Part shown: piece after piece, positions 26,355-35,021 of the stretch | Layout of the letters: the number at the start of each line of letters is the position of its first letter | Numbering within the stretch: the stretch's first letter is position 1 | Origin: Pseudaminobacter sp040045035 | GTDB lineage: Bacteria > Pseudomonadota > Alphaproteobacteria > Rhizobiales > Rhizobiaceae | Reading direction: 5' to 3' | Assembly: GCF_040045035.1 (NCBI RefSeq) | Contig: NZ_JBDZDS010000008.1 | Location: forward strand, 124,001-188,000 | DNA: 64,000 nt | The notes under the pieces: generated by a model | Database searches by the model: none | Seen by the model: the letters and a program-made list of their open reading frames with translations, nothing else | Told to the model about the DNA's origin: nothing | Made by a program: the position numbers and the translations under genes

Positions 26355-26781
26355 ACCCCTTAACCGTATGTCATACAACTATAGATAGAATTCGCATTTG
26401 GAATTGACACGCTCTGATTGTGGAGCTAGTACCGTTTTAGCTCGTCGGATTCCCGTGCATGTAGAATCGGCGAATTTGGGCAGCAATGGGGAAGAAGAAC
26501 AACTCGTTTCGCGCCGACGCCAAATAAGATTATGTTTTGGCGCCATAATACTGAATGAGAGGTCGAATTCATCAAGTAGATGAATGTCTGATAGAAGTAA
26601 TTCCAACTTCCAACGTCAGAAAACATCGGGTCGCATTTCCAATGCATATGATTGGCAACTGGAGTCATGCGCATCAGGTGGTGGGATGTCAGTCAAAAAA
26701 AGCCGCCGCACGGCAACAGGGGCGCAGGAGATGAACAGGGCCAGGTATACTGGGTGCGGTCAGGGGATGGAGGGGCGTTCC
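26355..26781. other. intergenic region before the EAL protein
   Basis: This 427-base stretch is lower in GC than its surroundings, especially 26365-26650. Open frames cross it, and one is in frame with the EAL protein from 26584, but its residues (QRQKTSGRISNAYDWQLE) show no domain. The region probably holds the promoter of the EAL gene and IS-flank debris. Confidence 0.35.
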
Positions 26782-27513
26782 ATGCCATCCTCCTCTCCTT
26801 TTCCTGAGTTCACGATGGCTTTCCAGCCAATCGTCGACACCGCAGCCGGCGGTACGCTTTTCGCTTACGAGGCACTTTTGCGCGGACGCCTCGGAGAAAG
26901 CGCAGCCAGTGTTTTTGCCAACGTGCCGCCAGAAAAAACGCTGGCCTTTGATGCCGCCTGCAGGGAACGCGCCGTAGAGATGGCTGCTTCCTTCGGTGTG
27001 TGCTGCGGGCTCAGCCTTAACGTGTGGGCCTCTGCAATCTGCGACCACCGATATGGGTTGCACACAACCCTGCGTGCAACCCAGCGCGCAGAATGGCCGG
27101 CCCGCCGTCTGATATTCGTGATGGCCGAGCAGGAGCCCGTCGAGGATAAGGGAAAGCTCTCCCGTTGGATCGCGGCCGCCCGCAACCGAGGCTTTACGGT
27201 GGCCATCGATGATTTCGGGGCTGGGTATGCCGGCATCAACAGTTTGCTGCAGCCGCGTCCAGACATGGTGAAGCTCGATATGGGGCTGGTCCATGGCATC
27301 GATGCGGATCGCTCGCGCCGGACGATCGTCAAGGGTGTGGTCGACGCATGCGCGGTTTTCGGCTGCAGAGTCGTAGGCGAGGGCGTCGAGACCGAAGCCG
27401 AGTTCGCGGTGTTGGCATGGCTCGGGATCGACCTCATGCAGGGCTATATTTTCGCGCGGCCGGGTATTGCTTGCCTGCCGGAGATCGTCCGGCCGGCAGC
27501 GCTCACGTCGTGA
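26782..27513 (+). CDS. EAL domain protein (cyclic-di-GMP phosphodiesterase-like)
   Basis: This 243-residue protein is a single EAL domain. It has AYEALLRGR (EAL motif), LSLNVWA (Asn ligand), IDDFGAGYAGI (DDFG loop), VKLDMGLV (catalytic Lys), VGEGVETEAEF and LMQGYIFARP. At the ExTE position it reads FVMAEQEP, so the first metal-ligand Glu is replaced by Val, which may reduce or abolish catalysis. The ATG at 26782 follows a GGAGGGG box; the frame is open further upstream without domain content. Its place just before the antiterminator and EPS genes suggests cyclic-di-GMP input to exopolysaccharide production. Confidence 0.85.
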   Translation: MPSSSPFPEFTMAFQPIVDTAAGGTLFAYEALLRGRLGESAASVFANVPPEKTLAFDAACRERAVEMAASFGVCCGLSLNVWASAICDHRYGLHTTLRATQRAEWPARRLIFVMAEQEPVEDKGKLSRWIAAARNRGFTVAIDDFGAGYAGINSLLQPRPDMVKLDMGLVHGIDADRSRRTIVKGVVDACAVFGCRVVGEGVETEAEFAVLAWLGIDLMQGYIFARPGIACLPEIVRPAALTS

Positions 27514-27563
27514 CAGAGATTTTTCGACGATCAGTATGCGGGGGGAAGGGGGAAGGGGGAAGA

Positions 27564-28070
27564 ATGGCGGATCGTTGGTATGTCGCATCGGCCCTTTCGG
27601 GCCGAGAAGACCTGGCTGAGCTCAATCTGAACAGGCAAGGATTCCATGTCTGGACGCCGCGTCAGACCAGAGTTGTTCATCATGCGCGCCGTCGTCGCGA
27701 GAAGCGCGTTCCCTTTTTTCCCGGCTACATATTTGTGTCGCTGGATGTCGAACGCCAGCGCTGGCGTTCGGTCAACGGCACGTTCGGCGTGCATTCGCTC
27801 GTCATGCAAGGCGAGCGGCCCTTGCCATGCCCCCGCGGTCTGATCGAGGGGTTGCAGGCGCTGACCGACGACGACGGGATATTCAACGGGGCGGTGGGGC
27901 TTCGCCAGGGCGACGCCGTACGTGTGATCTCGGGTCCCTTTGCCGAGCTTGTGGGGACCCTGGTCCGCCATGATGGCGCAGGACGGGCTCGGATCCTGTT
28001 GCAGATGATGCACGGGGAGGTCGCTGTCGCAATGTCCGTCAACAGTCTGGTGCCTGTGGCATCCAACTGA
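27564..28070 (+). CDS. NusG/RfaH-like transcription antitermination protein
   Basis: This 168-residue protein has an N-terminal NGN domain (RWYVASALSGREDLAELNLNRQGFHVWTP; FFPGYIFVSLD; WRSVNGTFGVHSLV) and a C-terminal KOW domain (LRQGDAVRVISGPFAELVGTLV). It is a specialised NusG paralogue of the RfaH/UpxY type that helps RNA polymerase through long polysaccharide operons. The start at 27564 follows a purine-rich GGGGGA run; an upstream frame is overlap with the EAL gene. The next gene begins the EPS cluster after a 133-base leader containing two hairpins and an ops-like core, so it is probably the dedicated elongation factor of this locus. Confidence 0.88.
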   Translation: MADRWYVASALSGREDLAELNLNRQGFHVWTPRQTRVVHHARRRREKRVPFFPGYIFVSLDVERQRWRSVNGTFGVHSLVMQGERPLPCPRGLIEGLQALTDDDGIFNGAVGLRQGDAVRVISGPFAELVGTLVRHDGAGRARILLQMMHGEVAVAMSVNSLVPVASN

Positions 28071-28203
28071 TGTGGCCGCAATAGCGGCCAGTCCTTGTTA
28101 CGCTTGATGTTCGGCTCGAGGGTTTTCACCTCGAGTGCGGTAGCCATCGGAGGCCTGTCGCCAGGGATTGTGCCCCTGGAGCCTTACGGAAACGACAGCG
28201 GAA
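28071..28203 (+). promoter_or_regulatory. structured leader with ops-like core before the EPS genes
   Basis: Three signals follow the antiterminator stop codon. A perfect hairpin TGGCCGC-AATA-GCGGCCA occupies 28073-28090. A second, CTCGAGG-GTTTTCA-CCTCGAG, occupies 28115-28135. Directly after it, GCGGTAGC (28137-28144) matches the core of the enterobacterial ops pause element (GGCGGTAGCGT) bound by RfaH. Neither hairpin is followed by a clear T-run. Proximity to a RfaH-like gene makes an antitermination loading site plausible, but function is inferred. Confidence 0.5.
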
Positions 28204-29496
28204 ATGAAGTCCAGCTTGTATAATCAGACGATTGCGATCGGTAACGAAACGCATCCGTTGCAGCGGTTGCGATACCAGCTTCTGGGCGGGCTGCTCCTGG
28301 CTGTCGGGCTGCCTCTTCTTGCACGCATGGCGCTGGAACCGAGGGTCGTTTTCTCGATCAACCACCAGGTGACGATCACGGCTGCCATCATCGCTCACAT
28401 TATAGGCTACATGACGTACAAGCGATTGGATGCGTTTCCGGGGGTGGCGACGTTCAGCACCATATTGCCGGCATTCACACTCAGCTATGGGCTGGTGTTC
28501 CTCGCCATCTTCTTCTTTCGCTTCGAATATAGCCGCTTCCAGGCTGCGGGCTCCTTCGTCATCTCGGCGTCGTGGTATTTCAGCCTCAACGTATTCACGC
28601 ACCGGTTGGAACCCTACCGGCTGGCAATCGTCCCCGGTGGCAAAATCGACCGGCTTGCGGCGGTCGACGGCGTGGTCTGGCAGAAGCTGTTCTCTCCGGA
28701 TGCAGTGCCGGGCAAGGTGCTGGGCGTGGTAGCCGACCTTCGCGCCGACCTGCCGGAGACCTGGGAGCGCTTCATCACCGGTTGCGTCCTGTCAGGCACC
28801 CCGGTCTACCACGTCAAGCACATAGTAGAGTCGCTGACCGGCCGGGTCGAGATCGAGCATCTGTCCGAGAACACGCTCGGCTCGCTCAATCCCAACCAGA
28901 TCTATTTCAAGATCAAGCGGATACTCGACTGGCTGGGGGCGCTTGCCGTTCTCGTTCTGCTGTTGCCGCTTTTCCTTGTGCTGTCTCTTGCGATCAGGCT
29001 CGAAACGCCCGGGCCGGCCCTGTTCCGTCAGCAGCGGGTGGGCTATCGCGGTGCTCCGTTCACGCTCTACAAGTTCCGCACCATGCGCGCCGAGGACGAC
29101 GGCGACATGGCCGAGAAGGAAAAGGCGATCACCCGAGACGGCGACGAGCGTATTACCCGCATCGGCCGGGTATTGCGGCGCACGCGGCTCGATGAACTGC
29201 CGCAGGCCATCAACATCCTGAGCGGCGAGATGAGCTGGATCGGCCCCCGGCCCGAGGCGGCGGTGCTGTCGCGTTGGTATGAGGGGGAGCTGGCCTTTTA
29301 TCCCTATCGCCACATCGTGCGCCCGGGGGTCACCGGCTGGGCGCAAGTAAACCAGGGACACGTGGCGGCCGTGAGCGAAGTTCACGAGAAGCTGCACTAC
29401 GATTTCTACTACATCAAGAACTTCTCGCCTTGGCTCGACCTGGTCATCGTCATGAGAACGGTCAGGATCATGCTGACCGGCTTCGGGGCAAGGTAG
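28204..29496 (+). CDS. polyprenyl-phosphate glycosylphosphotransferase (priming sugar transferase)
   Basis: This 430-residue membrane protein starts repeat-unit synthesis by moving a sugar-1-phosphate from a UDP-sugar to undecaprenyl phosphate. The N-terminal part has about four helices and a CoA-binding-like domain (VPGGKIDRL). A fifth helix follows (RILDWLGALAVLVLLLPLFLV), then the catalytic domain with ALFRQQRVGYRGAPFTLYKFRTM, TRLDELPQAINIL and SWIGPRPE, and the PGVTGWAQVN block. I prefer the ATG at 28204; a TTG 12 codons upstream is in frame. It is the first structural gene of the EPS locus. Confidence 0.93.
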   Translation: MKSSLYNQTIAIGNETHPLQRLRYQLLGGLLLAVGLPLLARMALEPRVVFSINHQVTITAAIIAHIIGYMTYKRLDAFPGVATFSTILPAFTLSYGLVFLAIFFFRFEYSRFQAAGSFVISASWYFSLNVFTHRLEPYRLAIVPGGKIDRLAAVDGVVWQKLFSPDAVPGKVLGVVADLRADLPETWERFITGCVLSGTPVYHVKHIVESLTGRVEIEHLSENTLGSLNPNQIYFKIKRILDWLGALAVLVLLLPLFLVLSLAIRLETPGPALFRQQRVGYRGAPFTLYKFRTMRAEDDGDMAEKEKAITRDGDERITRIGRVLRRTRLDELPQAINILSGEMSWIGPRPEAAVLSRWYEGELAFYPYRHIVRPGVTGWAQVNQGHVAAVSEVHEKLHYDFYYIKNFSPWLDLVIVMRTVRIMLTGFGAR

Positions 29497-29514
29497 GCCA
29501 TTCTGGTCGAAAGA

Positions 29515-31383
29515 ATGGATACGCTCGGATACCATGACAAGGCGGCGGGGCGCGCCAAAAAGCGCATGGGCGTCCATACTGTTCCGGCAGCACAAAGGTT
29601 GGCGGACAGCGGCGAAGGCATATCCTTGTCGAGGGCTGTGCGCCTCCTGTTTCAGCACCTTTCACCCGCTCGCCGGCGAACCTTCGCGCCGCTGATGGTT
29701 CTGATGCTGGCCGGTGCGGTGGCCGAGGTGGTTACGATCGGGGCAATCGTGCCTCTCCTGGCGATCATCGCCGCGCCGGCCGGAGCGCCCGGGCATTGGC
29801 TAACCTCCGGCCTGCTCGACTTCCTGGGCGCCGGTGATCCGGTCATGGCGGTCTATGCCGTGACCGGCCTGTTCGCGCTTGCGGCGCTGGGGGCGGCCGT
29901 CCTGCGGTTAGCGCTGCTATGGGCGAGCAACAGCTTCGTCTATGGTGTGTCCTATGACCTCGGCGTGAAGCTCTACGCCGATACGCTCTTGCAACCCTAC
30001 GCCTACCATACGCTGCGGAACTCGAGTGAGATCATCGCCACGATCAACAAGGTGCAAGTGGTCACCAACAACGTGCTGCTCCCGCTGATGCAAGGAGCCA
30101 TCTCGGCGGTGATCGGGCTTTTCATTCTCGGGGGGCTGGTCGCCATTGACTCTGTTGTTGCGCTCGTGGCTGGTGCCGGTTTCGCGGCCATCTATCTCAT
30201 AGCCTCGGTTACGGCGCGCAAGCGGCTGCGGCGCAACAGCGGTCTTATCGCCCGCGCCCAGACCAGGCGTGTGCAGTCCATGCAGGAGGGGCTGGGTGGC
30301 ATCCGCGACGTGCTGCTCGACCGCTCCCAGCCCGTATTCGTCGAAAGCTATGAGCAGGCCGAGGCGGACTTCCGCGACGCCCGGGTTCGCAATGCCGTTC
30401 TTGCGGGGGCGCCGCGCTTTGTCGTCGAAGCGGTCGGCATGGTGCTGATCGCGGCGGCGGCGGTGACGATGGTCCAGCGGCCGGGCGGGGTTGCCGCGGC
30501 AATCCCGGTGCTGGGCGCGCTGGCGCTTGGCGCGCAGAGACTACTGCCGCTGATCCAGCAATTTTACAACGGCTGGGCCATGGCCCTGGGCAACAAGGCA
30601 GTTCTGGCCGACGTCGTTGTGCTGCTTGACCGACCCGCCCCGGCCAAGTCTGCGGCCGAAGCAGCGCTGCCGTTCGAAGGCGCCATTGCTCTCCATGACG
30701 TCAGCTACGCTTATCCAGGCGGCAGAGCGGCGGCCCTGCGCGGCGTCGATCTCGTAATCCCCAAGGGGAGCAGGGTCGGCATTGCCGGCAAGACGGGCAG
30801 CGGCAAGTCGACCTTGATGGACCTCATCATCGGCCTGCTCGAGCCGACGGAGGGAGAGATCCGCATAGACGGGGTGAAGCTGACGGCTGCAAACCGTGCC
30901 GCGTGGCAGCGAAACATCGCCCATGTCCCGCAGGCGATCTTCCTTGCCGACGCGAGCGTTACCGAGAACATCGCCTTCGGCGTCAGGAAGGCGGACATCG
31001 ACCGTGAGCGGGTGCGATGCGCTGCCGAACAAGCCGAGTTGGCGGAGGTGATAGCGGCGCTGCCGGAGCGCTATGATACCCGGGTCGGCGAGCGCGGCAT
31101 TCAGCTTTCCGGCGGGCAGCGCCAGCGCATCGGCATCGCGCGCGCTCTCTACAAGCAGGCGAGCGTGCTGGTGTTTGACGAGGCAACCAGCGCACTGGAC
31201 ACGGAAACTGAAACTGCGGTGATGGCGGCCATTGAGCGGCTCGACCGCAATCTCACCATTCTCATCATCGCCCATCGCCTCTCGACGCTGCAAGGCTGCG
31301 ATATGGTGGCGGAGATCAAGGAAGGACGGGTAACGGACGTAGGCCAAGAAGTGCGAACATTCCAAATGGTTGAAAACAAATGA
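29515..31383 (+). CDS. ABC transporter ATP-binding/permease protein (MsbA/PglK-like flippase)
   Basis: This 622-residue half-transporter has six helices in residues about 55-360 and a C-terminal ATPase. The ATPase has Walker A GIAGKTGSGKSTLMDLIIG, signature LSGGQRQRIGIARAL, Walker B SVLVFDEATSALD and switch His IIAHRLSTL. It would act as a homodimer. In this context, and without a Wzx gene in the cluster, it probably flips the lipid-linked repeat unit as PglK does, though it could export another glycolipid. The reading frame ends inside the start of the cytidylyltransferase gene (ATGA overlap at 31380). Confidence 0.9.
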   Translation: MDTLGYHDKAAGRAKKRMGVHTVPAAQRLADSGEGISLSRAVRLLFQHLSPARRRTFAPLMVLMLAGAVAEVVTIGAIVPLLAIIAAPAGAPGHWLTSGLLDFLGAGDPVMAVYAVTGLFALAALGAAVLRLALLWASNSFVYGVSYDLGVKLYADTLLQPYAYHTLRNSSEIIATINKVQVVTNNVLLPLMQGAISAVIGLFILGGLVAIDSVVALVAGAGFAAIYLIASVTARKRLRRNSGLIARAQTRRVQSMQEGLGGIRDVLLDRSQPVFVESYEQAEADFRDARVRNAVLAGAPRFVVEAVGMVLIAAAAVTMVQRPGGVAAAIPVLGALALGAQRLLPLIQQFYNGWAMALGNKAVLADVVVLLDRPAPAKSAAEAALPFEGAIALHDVSYAYPGGRAAALRGVDLVIPKGSRVGIAGKTGSGKSTLMDLIIGLLEPTEGEIRIDGVKLTAANRAAWQRNIAHVPQAIFLADASVTENIAFGVRKADIDRERVRCAAEQAELAEVIAALPERYDTRVGERGIQLSGGQRQRIGIARALYKQASVLVFDEATSALDTETETAVMAAIERLDRNLTILIIAHRLSTLQGCDMVAEIKEGRVTDVGQEVRTFQMVENK

Positions 31384-31823
31384 AAAAAACAATTGTTTAC
31401 ACGTGCGGCGTTTTCGACATGTTTCATATCGGTCATTTGAATATGTTGAGAAATGCCAAGGGCTTCGGGGACATTCTAATTGTTGCCGTCTCGACGGATG
31501 AGATTGTCGAAAGCTACAAACCGGGATCGCTGATTGTTCCCTACGAGCACAGATCGGCGATCATTTCGTCAATCAGTTACGTCGATGTATGCATTCCGCA
31601 AACCACTCGTGACAAATACGTTGCTTGGCAGAAATTGAAGTATGACGTGCTTGTTGTGGGTGACGACTGGTATGGAAAAGCCGATTATGAAGAATATGAA
31701 TCAAGCCTTAGTTCAATTGGAGTGAAGACTGTCTATCTTCCTTACTCTCCGGGAATTTCATCGACGAAATTGAGAGGGCTTCTAAAGCATACGCCTCAAA
31801 ACAAATGGGAGGACGTATGGTAA
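31380..31823 (+). CDS. TagD-like cytidylyltransferase
   Basis: This 147-residue nucleotidyltransferase resembles glycerol-3-phosphate cytidylyltransferase. It has TCGVFDMFHIGHLNMLRNA (HxGH nucleotide-binding motif), VSTDEIVESYK, VVGDDWYGKADY and a late SPGISSTKLR (the family ISTTxI/R motif). It would make a CDP-alcohol from CTP and a phosphorylated polyol. The gene is AT-richer than its upstream neighbours and directly precedes a CDP-alcohol phosphotransferase gene, so the two very likely act in sequence. The exact alcohol (glycerol, ribitol or another) is not determined. Confidence 0.88.
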   Translation: MKKTIVYTCGVFDMFHIGHLNMLRNAKGFGDILIVAVSTDEIVESYKPGSLIVPYEHRSAIISSISYVDVCIPQTTRDKYVAWQKLKYDVLVVGDDWYGKADYEEYESSLSSIGVKTVYLPYSPGISSTKLRGLLKHTPQNKWEDVW

Positions 31824-32575
31824 ATTTATATAAAATTCGCAATAATTATGAATTGCTAATACATGCGCAAAAAAGAAGTGATGGAGGGGCGCCCATTTAT
31901 ACGCGCCGCGTAAACAGGTTCTTTGGAAGATTTTTGGCCGCTTTACTAGCCGAAACGCAACTGACACCAAATGCCGTTTCCATTATGAGCATTGCATTGA
32001 CCCTAACCGGCCTTGTTGGGCTCATTGCGCTTAAGCCGTCAATCCCGGTCGCGCTCCTCGTCACATTGCTTCTGCTGGCTGGATATGCCCTGGACTCATC
32101 TGACGGCCAGCTCGCTCGACTAAGAGGAGCACAATGCCCTAGAGGAGAATGGCTGGATCATGTCATAGATGCCTTCAAAATGGTGGCAGTCCATTGGTCC
32201 GCATTAATATTTCTTCTCAAGAATGTTGAGGAGAATTACATTCTGATTTTTTCGACTGTGTTTATTTTTCAATCCTTCAGCAGCGTAATTTATTTTTCGG
32301 GAATATTGAAAAGTAAAATTCGCACCCCAGATCGCGGGTCTGGTGATGGCCTTAAGGTTGTGGAACCTTCCTTTGTGCGCGACACCGCGCTAATTTTTCT
32401 CGACTACGGCGTACTCTGTATGATTTTTGTTTTTTCATTTAATCCGAACCTATTCATTATATGTTACGTGATACTTATGTTATTATTCGTGACATTTTCA
32501 ATATATTCTCTTGTAAAAGCATTTTTAAGCATGCCGGGTCCCGTTTATTCGCTCAACGGAAGGGAAGGCGTGTAG
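31817..32575 (+). CDS. CDP-alcohol phosphatidyltransferase family membrane protein
   Basis: This 252-residue membrane protein carries the complete CDP-alcohol phosphotransferase signature DGQLARLRGAQCPRGEWLD, then HVID, that is DG-x2-AR-x8-G-x3-D-x3-D, with six predicted helices. It would transfer a phospho-alcohol from a CDP-alcohol, or make a phospholipid. Here it overlaps the TagD-like gene by seven bases and sits in a polysaccharide cluster, so it may add a polyol phosphate to a lipid or to the glycan. I chose the ATG at 31817 (GGGAGG box just upstream); an ATG four codons earlier is possible. Codon use is AT-rich, suggesting transfer. Confidence 0.88.
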   Translation: MVNLYKIRNNYELLIHAQKRSDGGAPIYTRRVNRFFGRFLAALLAETQLTPNAVSIMSIALTLTGLVGLIALKPSIPVALLVTLLLLAGYALDSSDGQLARLRGAQCPRGEWLDHVIDAFKMVAVHWSALIFLLKNVEENYILIFSTVFIFQSFSSVIYFSGILKSKIRTPDRGSGDGLKVVEPSFVRDTALIFLDYGVLCMIFVFSFNPNLFIICYVILMLLFVTFSIYSLVKAFLSMPGPVYSLNGREGV

Positions 32576-32580
32576 ATTAG

Positions 32581-33480
32581 ACTTCGCCCGCGTGGAATCC
32601 TTGTCGCCCGACTCAAAGGATGCGCTATGGGACAAGTTCATCCTGGGAGCGCCACAACGACAGCGGCGATCCGTCGAGCGATACAGCATAGTCAAGAGAG
32701 CCTGAGGGGGTTGGCCAAGCGCTACGGGATCAACCCGAAGACGGTGGCGAAATGGAAGAAGCGTCCCTCAGTCGCCGATCTGCCGACCGGGCCGAAGAAA
32801 GCGCGTTCGACAGTGCTGTCGATCGAGGAGGAACCGGTCATCGTGGCCTTCCGCAGGCACACACTGCTCCCCCTCGACGACTGCCTCTACGCGTTGCAGC
32901 CGAACAGGACAAGTTGCATATGTTCGTCGCCATCGACCGCACTTCGAAGTTCGCCTTCGTCGAACTGCACGAGAAGGCCACCACCGCCGTCTCGAGGGAG
33001 TTCCTGTTGCGGCTGATCGAGGCGGTTCCCTACAAGATCCATACAGTGCTCACCGACAATGGCATCCAGTTAACGACGCCGGGCGCCGGCGGGTCGGCCG
33101 TGCCGCTGATCAAGGAAGCAATCGCCAATGGCGAACTCTTCCGGGTTCATGCCTTCGAATATGCCTGCGCCAGAAACGACATCGACCACCGAACCACCAG
33201 GGCCAGGCATCCATGGACAACGGACAGGTCGAGAGGATGAACCGCACCATCAAGGATGCCACCGGCAAACGCTTCTACTACGAGAGCCACAGCCAGCTTT
33301 GGCAGCACCTTGCAGACTTCGTCTCGGCCTAGAGCTACGCGCGCAGGCTCAAGGCCCTCACGCCTTACGAGTTCATTTGCAAGACCTGGACATCGCAGCC
33401 TGAACGCTTCAGGCAAAATCCGCTCCAGCAAATGCCGGGACTGAACATCCAATCAGGCTCAGCATCCGGTTGATTTTGCC
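32581..33480 (+). mobile_element. decayed IS481-family insertion sequence
   Basis: About 0.9 kb of higher-GC sequence, carrying one broken IS481-type transposase, separates two AT-rich EPS genes. Terminal inverted repeats could not be defined with confidence. Its composition differs sharply from the flanking genes 31380-32575 and 33726-34964. Confidence 0.65.
32627..33473 (+). pseudogene. IS481-family transposase, degenerate
   Basis: The first frame reads GQVHPGSATTTAAIRRAIQ and LAKRYGINPKTVAKWKKR (helix-turn-helix). After DDCLYALQ about 60 residues are missing. A second frame continues with MFVAIDRTSKFAFVELHEKA and HTVLTDNGIQL (DDE core). A third frame carries the last part, NGQVERMNRTIKDATGKRF. 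A TAG at 33330-33332 interrupts HLADFVSA before SYARRLKAL, and the frame ends at TPYEFICKTW...PGLNI. One deletion, two frameshifts and a stop make it inactive. Confidence 0.85.
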
Positions 33481-33725
33481 CGGTTTGCCGCCTGTCAGTC
33501 GGCTCTGGGTCACGGAAGCGCGGATGCCGGCCATGCTCACCCATGCTTGTCGCATTTGGCCGCTTGATTGGCATCAAGTGCCGGACTTACAGCAGGTAAA
33601 GGAATAAGATGTCTGGCTATTGCGGTCGGAACCCAGATCCTGCGCTGAGGGGGGCAGTGATGCACTGCCCGCAAACGGAAGGGATCCGAGTATATCGTCG
33701 ACCTATTCGTGAGAAATCGTCACGA

Positions 33726-34964
33726 ATGAATCTGATAAATAACGCAATATGTATCGCATATGTATTAATATACGCAATTATTGATGTAAAATTCAGCCTA
33801 TTTTTTGAATTGCTAGTGATTGGATCAACGATATTAAGGATTACTTTTAGCCGGAGGGTAAGATCACTAACGTTTATGTTGTATATAGCAATATTATACC
33901 TATATATACCGGTTACTGTAAGCATGATATTGGATGGCAGGACTGATCCATTACTTCTGTTTGCGCTGGCGGTTATTGGGTTCGATTTTGTGGTTTACTT
34001 TTCTCGAGCTAACATATCTATTTTGCATAGGTCCACTTCCGATCTGCCGCGTGATTTCGTTATTTGGGCCGGTTTGTTGGCAATGGCCTCCATCGGTAAT
34101 CTGATATTTTCGAAGGGCGGCGGCTCGTTTTTGGGCTTGTTCGCGTTTACCGTTCCGTTCTCAATTTCATTATTGTTATTTGAGCGCCTTGTCGCATCAT
34201 GCGGATGGACAAATGTATGCATGATGCTTTTCGCATATCTAATAACAATAGGGATATACATAGTATATTTCTGGGGCGGCTTTGGTCGTCTCGTCATCGG
34301 AGCCTACGTGCTCATGCCCGTTCTGATCGCCGATCGGTACCGGGATTTCGGCCTGCGGACATGGCAGGCGGCAGTCTTGGCCCCCCTCCTTCTCGCGGTT
34401 GCGTACTATTCTCGCAATAATACATGGGCATCAAATGAGCTAGGCGCTGGTGGTGCTGGACACCACCTTCGTTTAACTATGGAGCTATTCTATAATCCGG
34501 TGTACGAATATTTCGGCGGATTTTACAAGTTAGTTGATCAGTATATCCTTCTTTTTCTAAACTGGTTTCCTCGGGAATATTGGGAAAATAAGCCTATTGG
34601 AATTGGCTATTATGCAGTGGATGAATGGATAGGGCGGCAGGGGCTCGGTCGAGTCTACAACGTTTCTCTTGGGATGTTTGGTGAGCAATTGTACACGGTG
34701 GGACCGTATTTTATTGTCGCATGGGCTTTTGTACTTATAACGTTGATAATGTTGAGAAGAGTGATAGAAAATCTTGCGGCAGGCTACGCAGCGCCAGTAA
34801 TCGTCTTTGATGTTAATATGATAAATTATGTTTGGGGTGGGGCGGCATCATTTGGTTCTCGGGCGTGGTTCTTCATTGTCCCGTTGTTGATGGTCACTTC
34901 GGTCTGCCGTTTAACGGAACGAAAAGTGGCGATCGGTGTAGCTCGACAAAGGAAGCATATTTGA
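33726..34964 (+). CDS. Wzy-like oligosaccharide repeat-unit polymerase
   Basis: This 412-residue protein has about ten to eleven hydrophobic helices, for example AICIAYVLIYAIIDVKF, FTVPFSISLLLFERLVA and YLITIGIYIVYFWGGFG. A large periplasmic-type loop with aromatic residues (FYNPVYEYFGGFYKLVDQY; FPREYWENKPIG) follows. This pattern is that of O-antigen/EPS polymerases, which share topology rather than motifs. I start it at the ATG 33726 just before the first helix; the ATG at 33609 would add 39 hydrophilic residues. The gene is markedly AT-rich like 31380-32575, so the block was probably acquired together. Confidence 0.75.
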   Translation: MNLINNAICIAYVLIYAIIDVKFSLFFELLVIGSTILRITFSRRVRSLTFMLYIAILYLYIPVTVSMILDGRTDPLLLFALAVIGFDFVVYFSRANISILHRSTSDLPRDFVIWAGLLAMASIGNLIFSKGGGSFLGLFAFTVPFSISLLLFERLVASCGWTNVCMMLFAYLITIGIYIVYFWGGFGRLVIGAYVLMPVLIADRYRDFGLRTWQAAVLAPLLLAVAYYSRNNTWASNELGAGGAGHHLRLTMELFYNPVYEYFGGFYKLVDQYILLFLNWFPREYWENKPIGIGYYAVDEWIGRQGLGRVYNVSLGMFGEQLYTVGPYFIVAWAFVLITLIMLRRVIENLAAGYAAPVIVFDVNMINYVWGGAASFGSRAWFFIVPLLMVTSVCRLTERKVAIGVARQRKHI

Positions 34965-35021
34965 GGCGAGCGGGAACTGCCCGGGCGCGTTCGGTGGACC
35001 GGCCTGGGGCTCGTCAGTGAA

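Noticed and set aside
28168..28203. TTG start 12 codons upstream for the priming glycosyltransferase
   Set aside because: It has no better ribosome-binding site than the ATG at 28204, and its residues would be encoded next to the leader hairpins.
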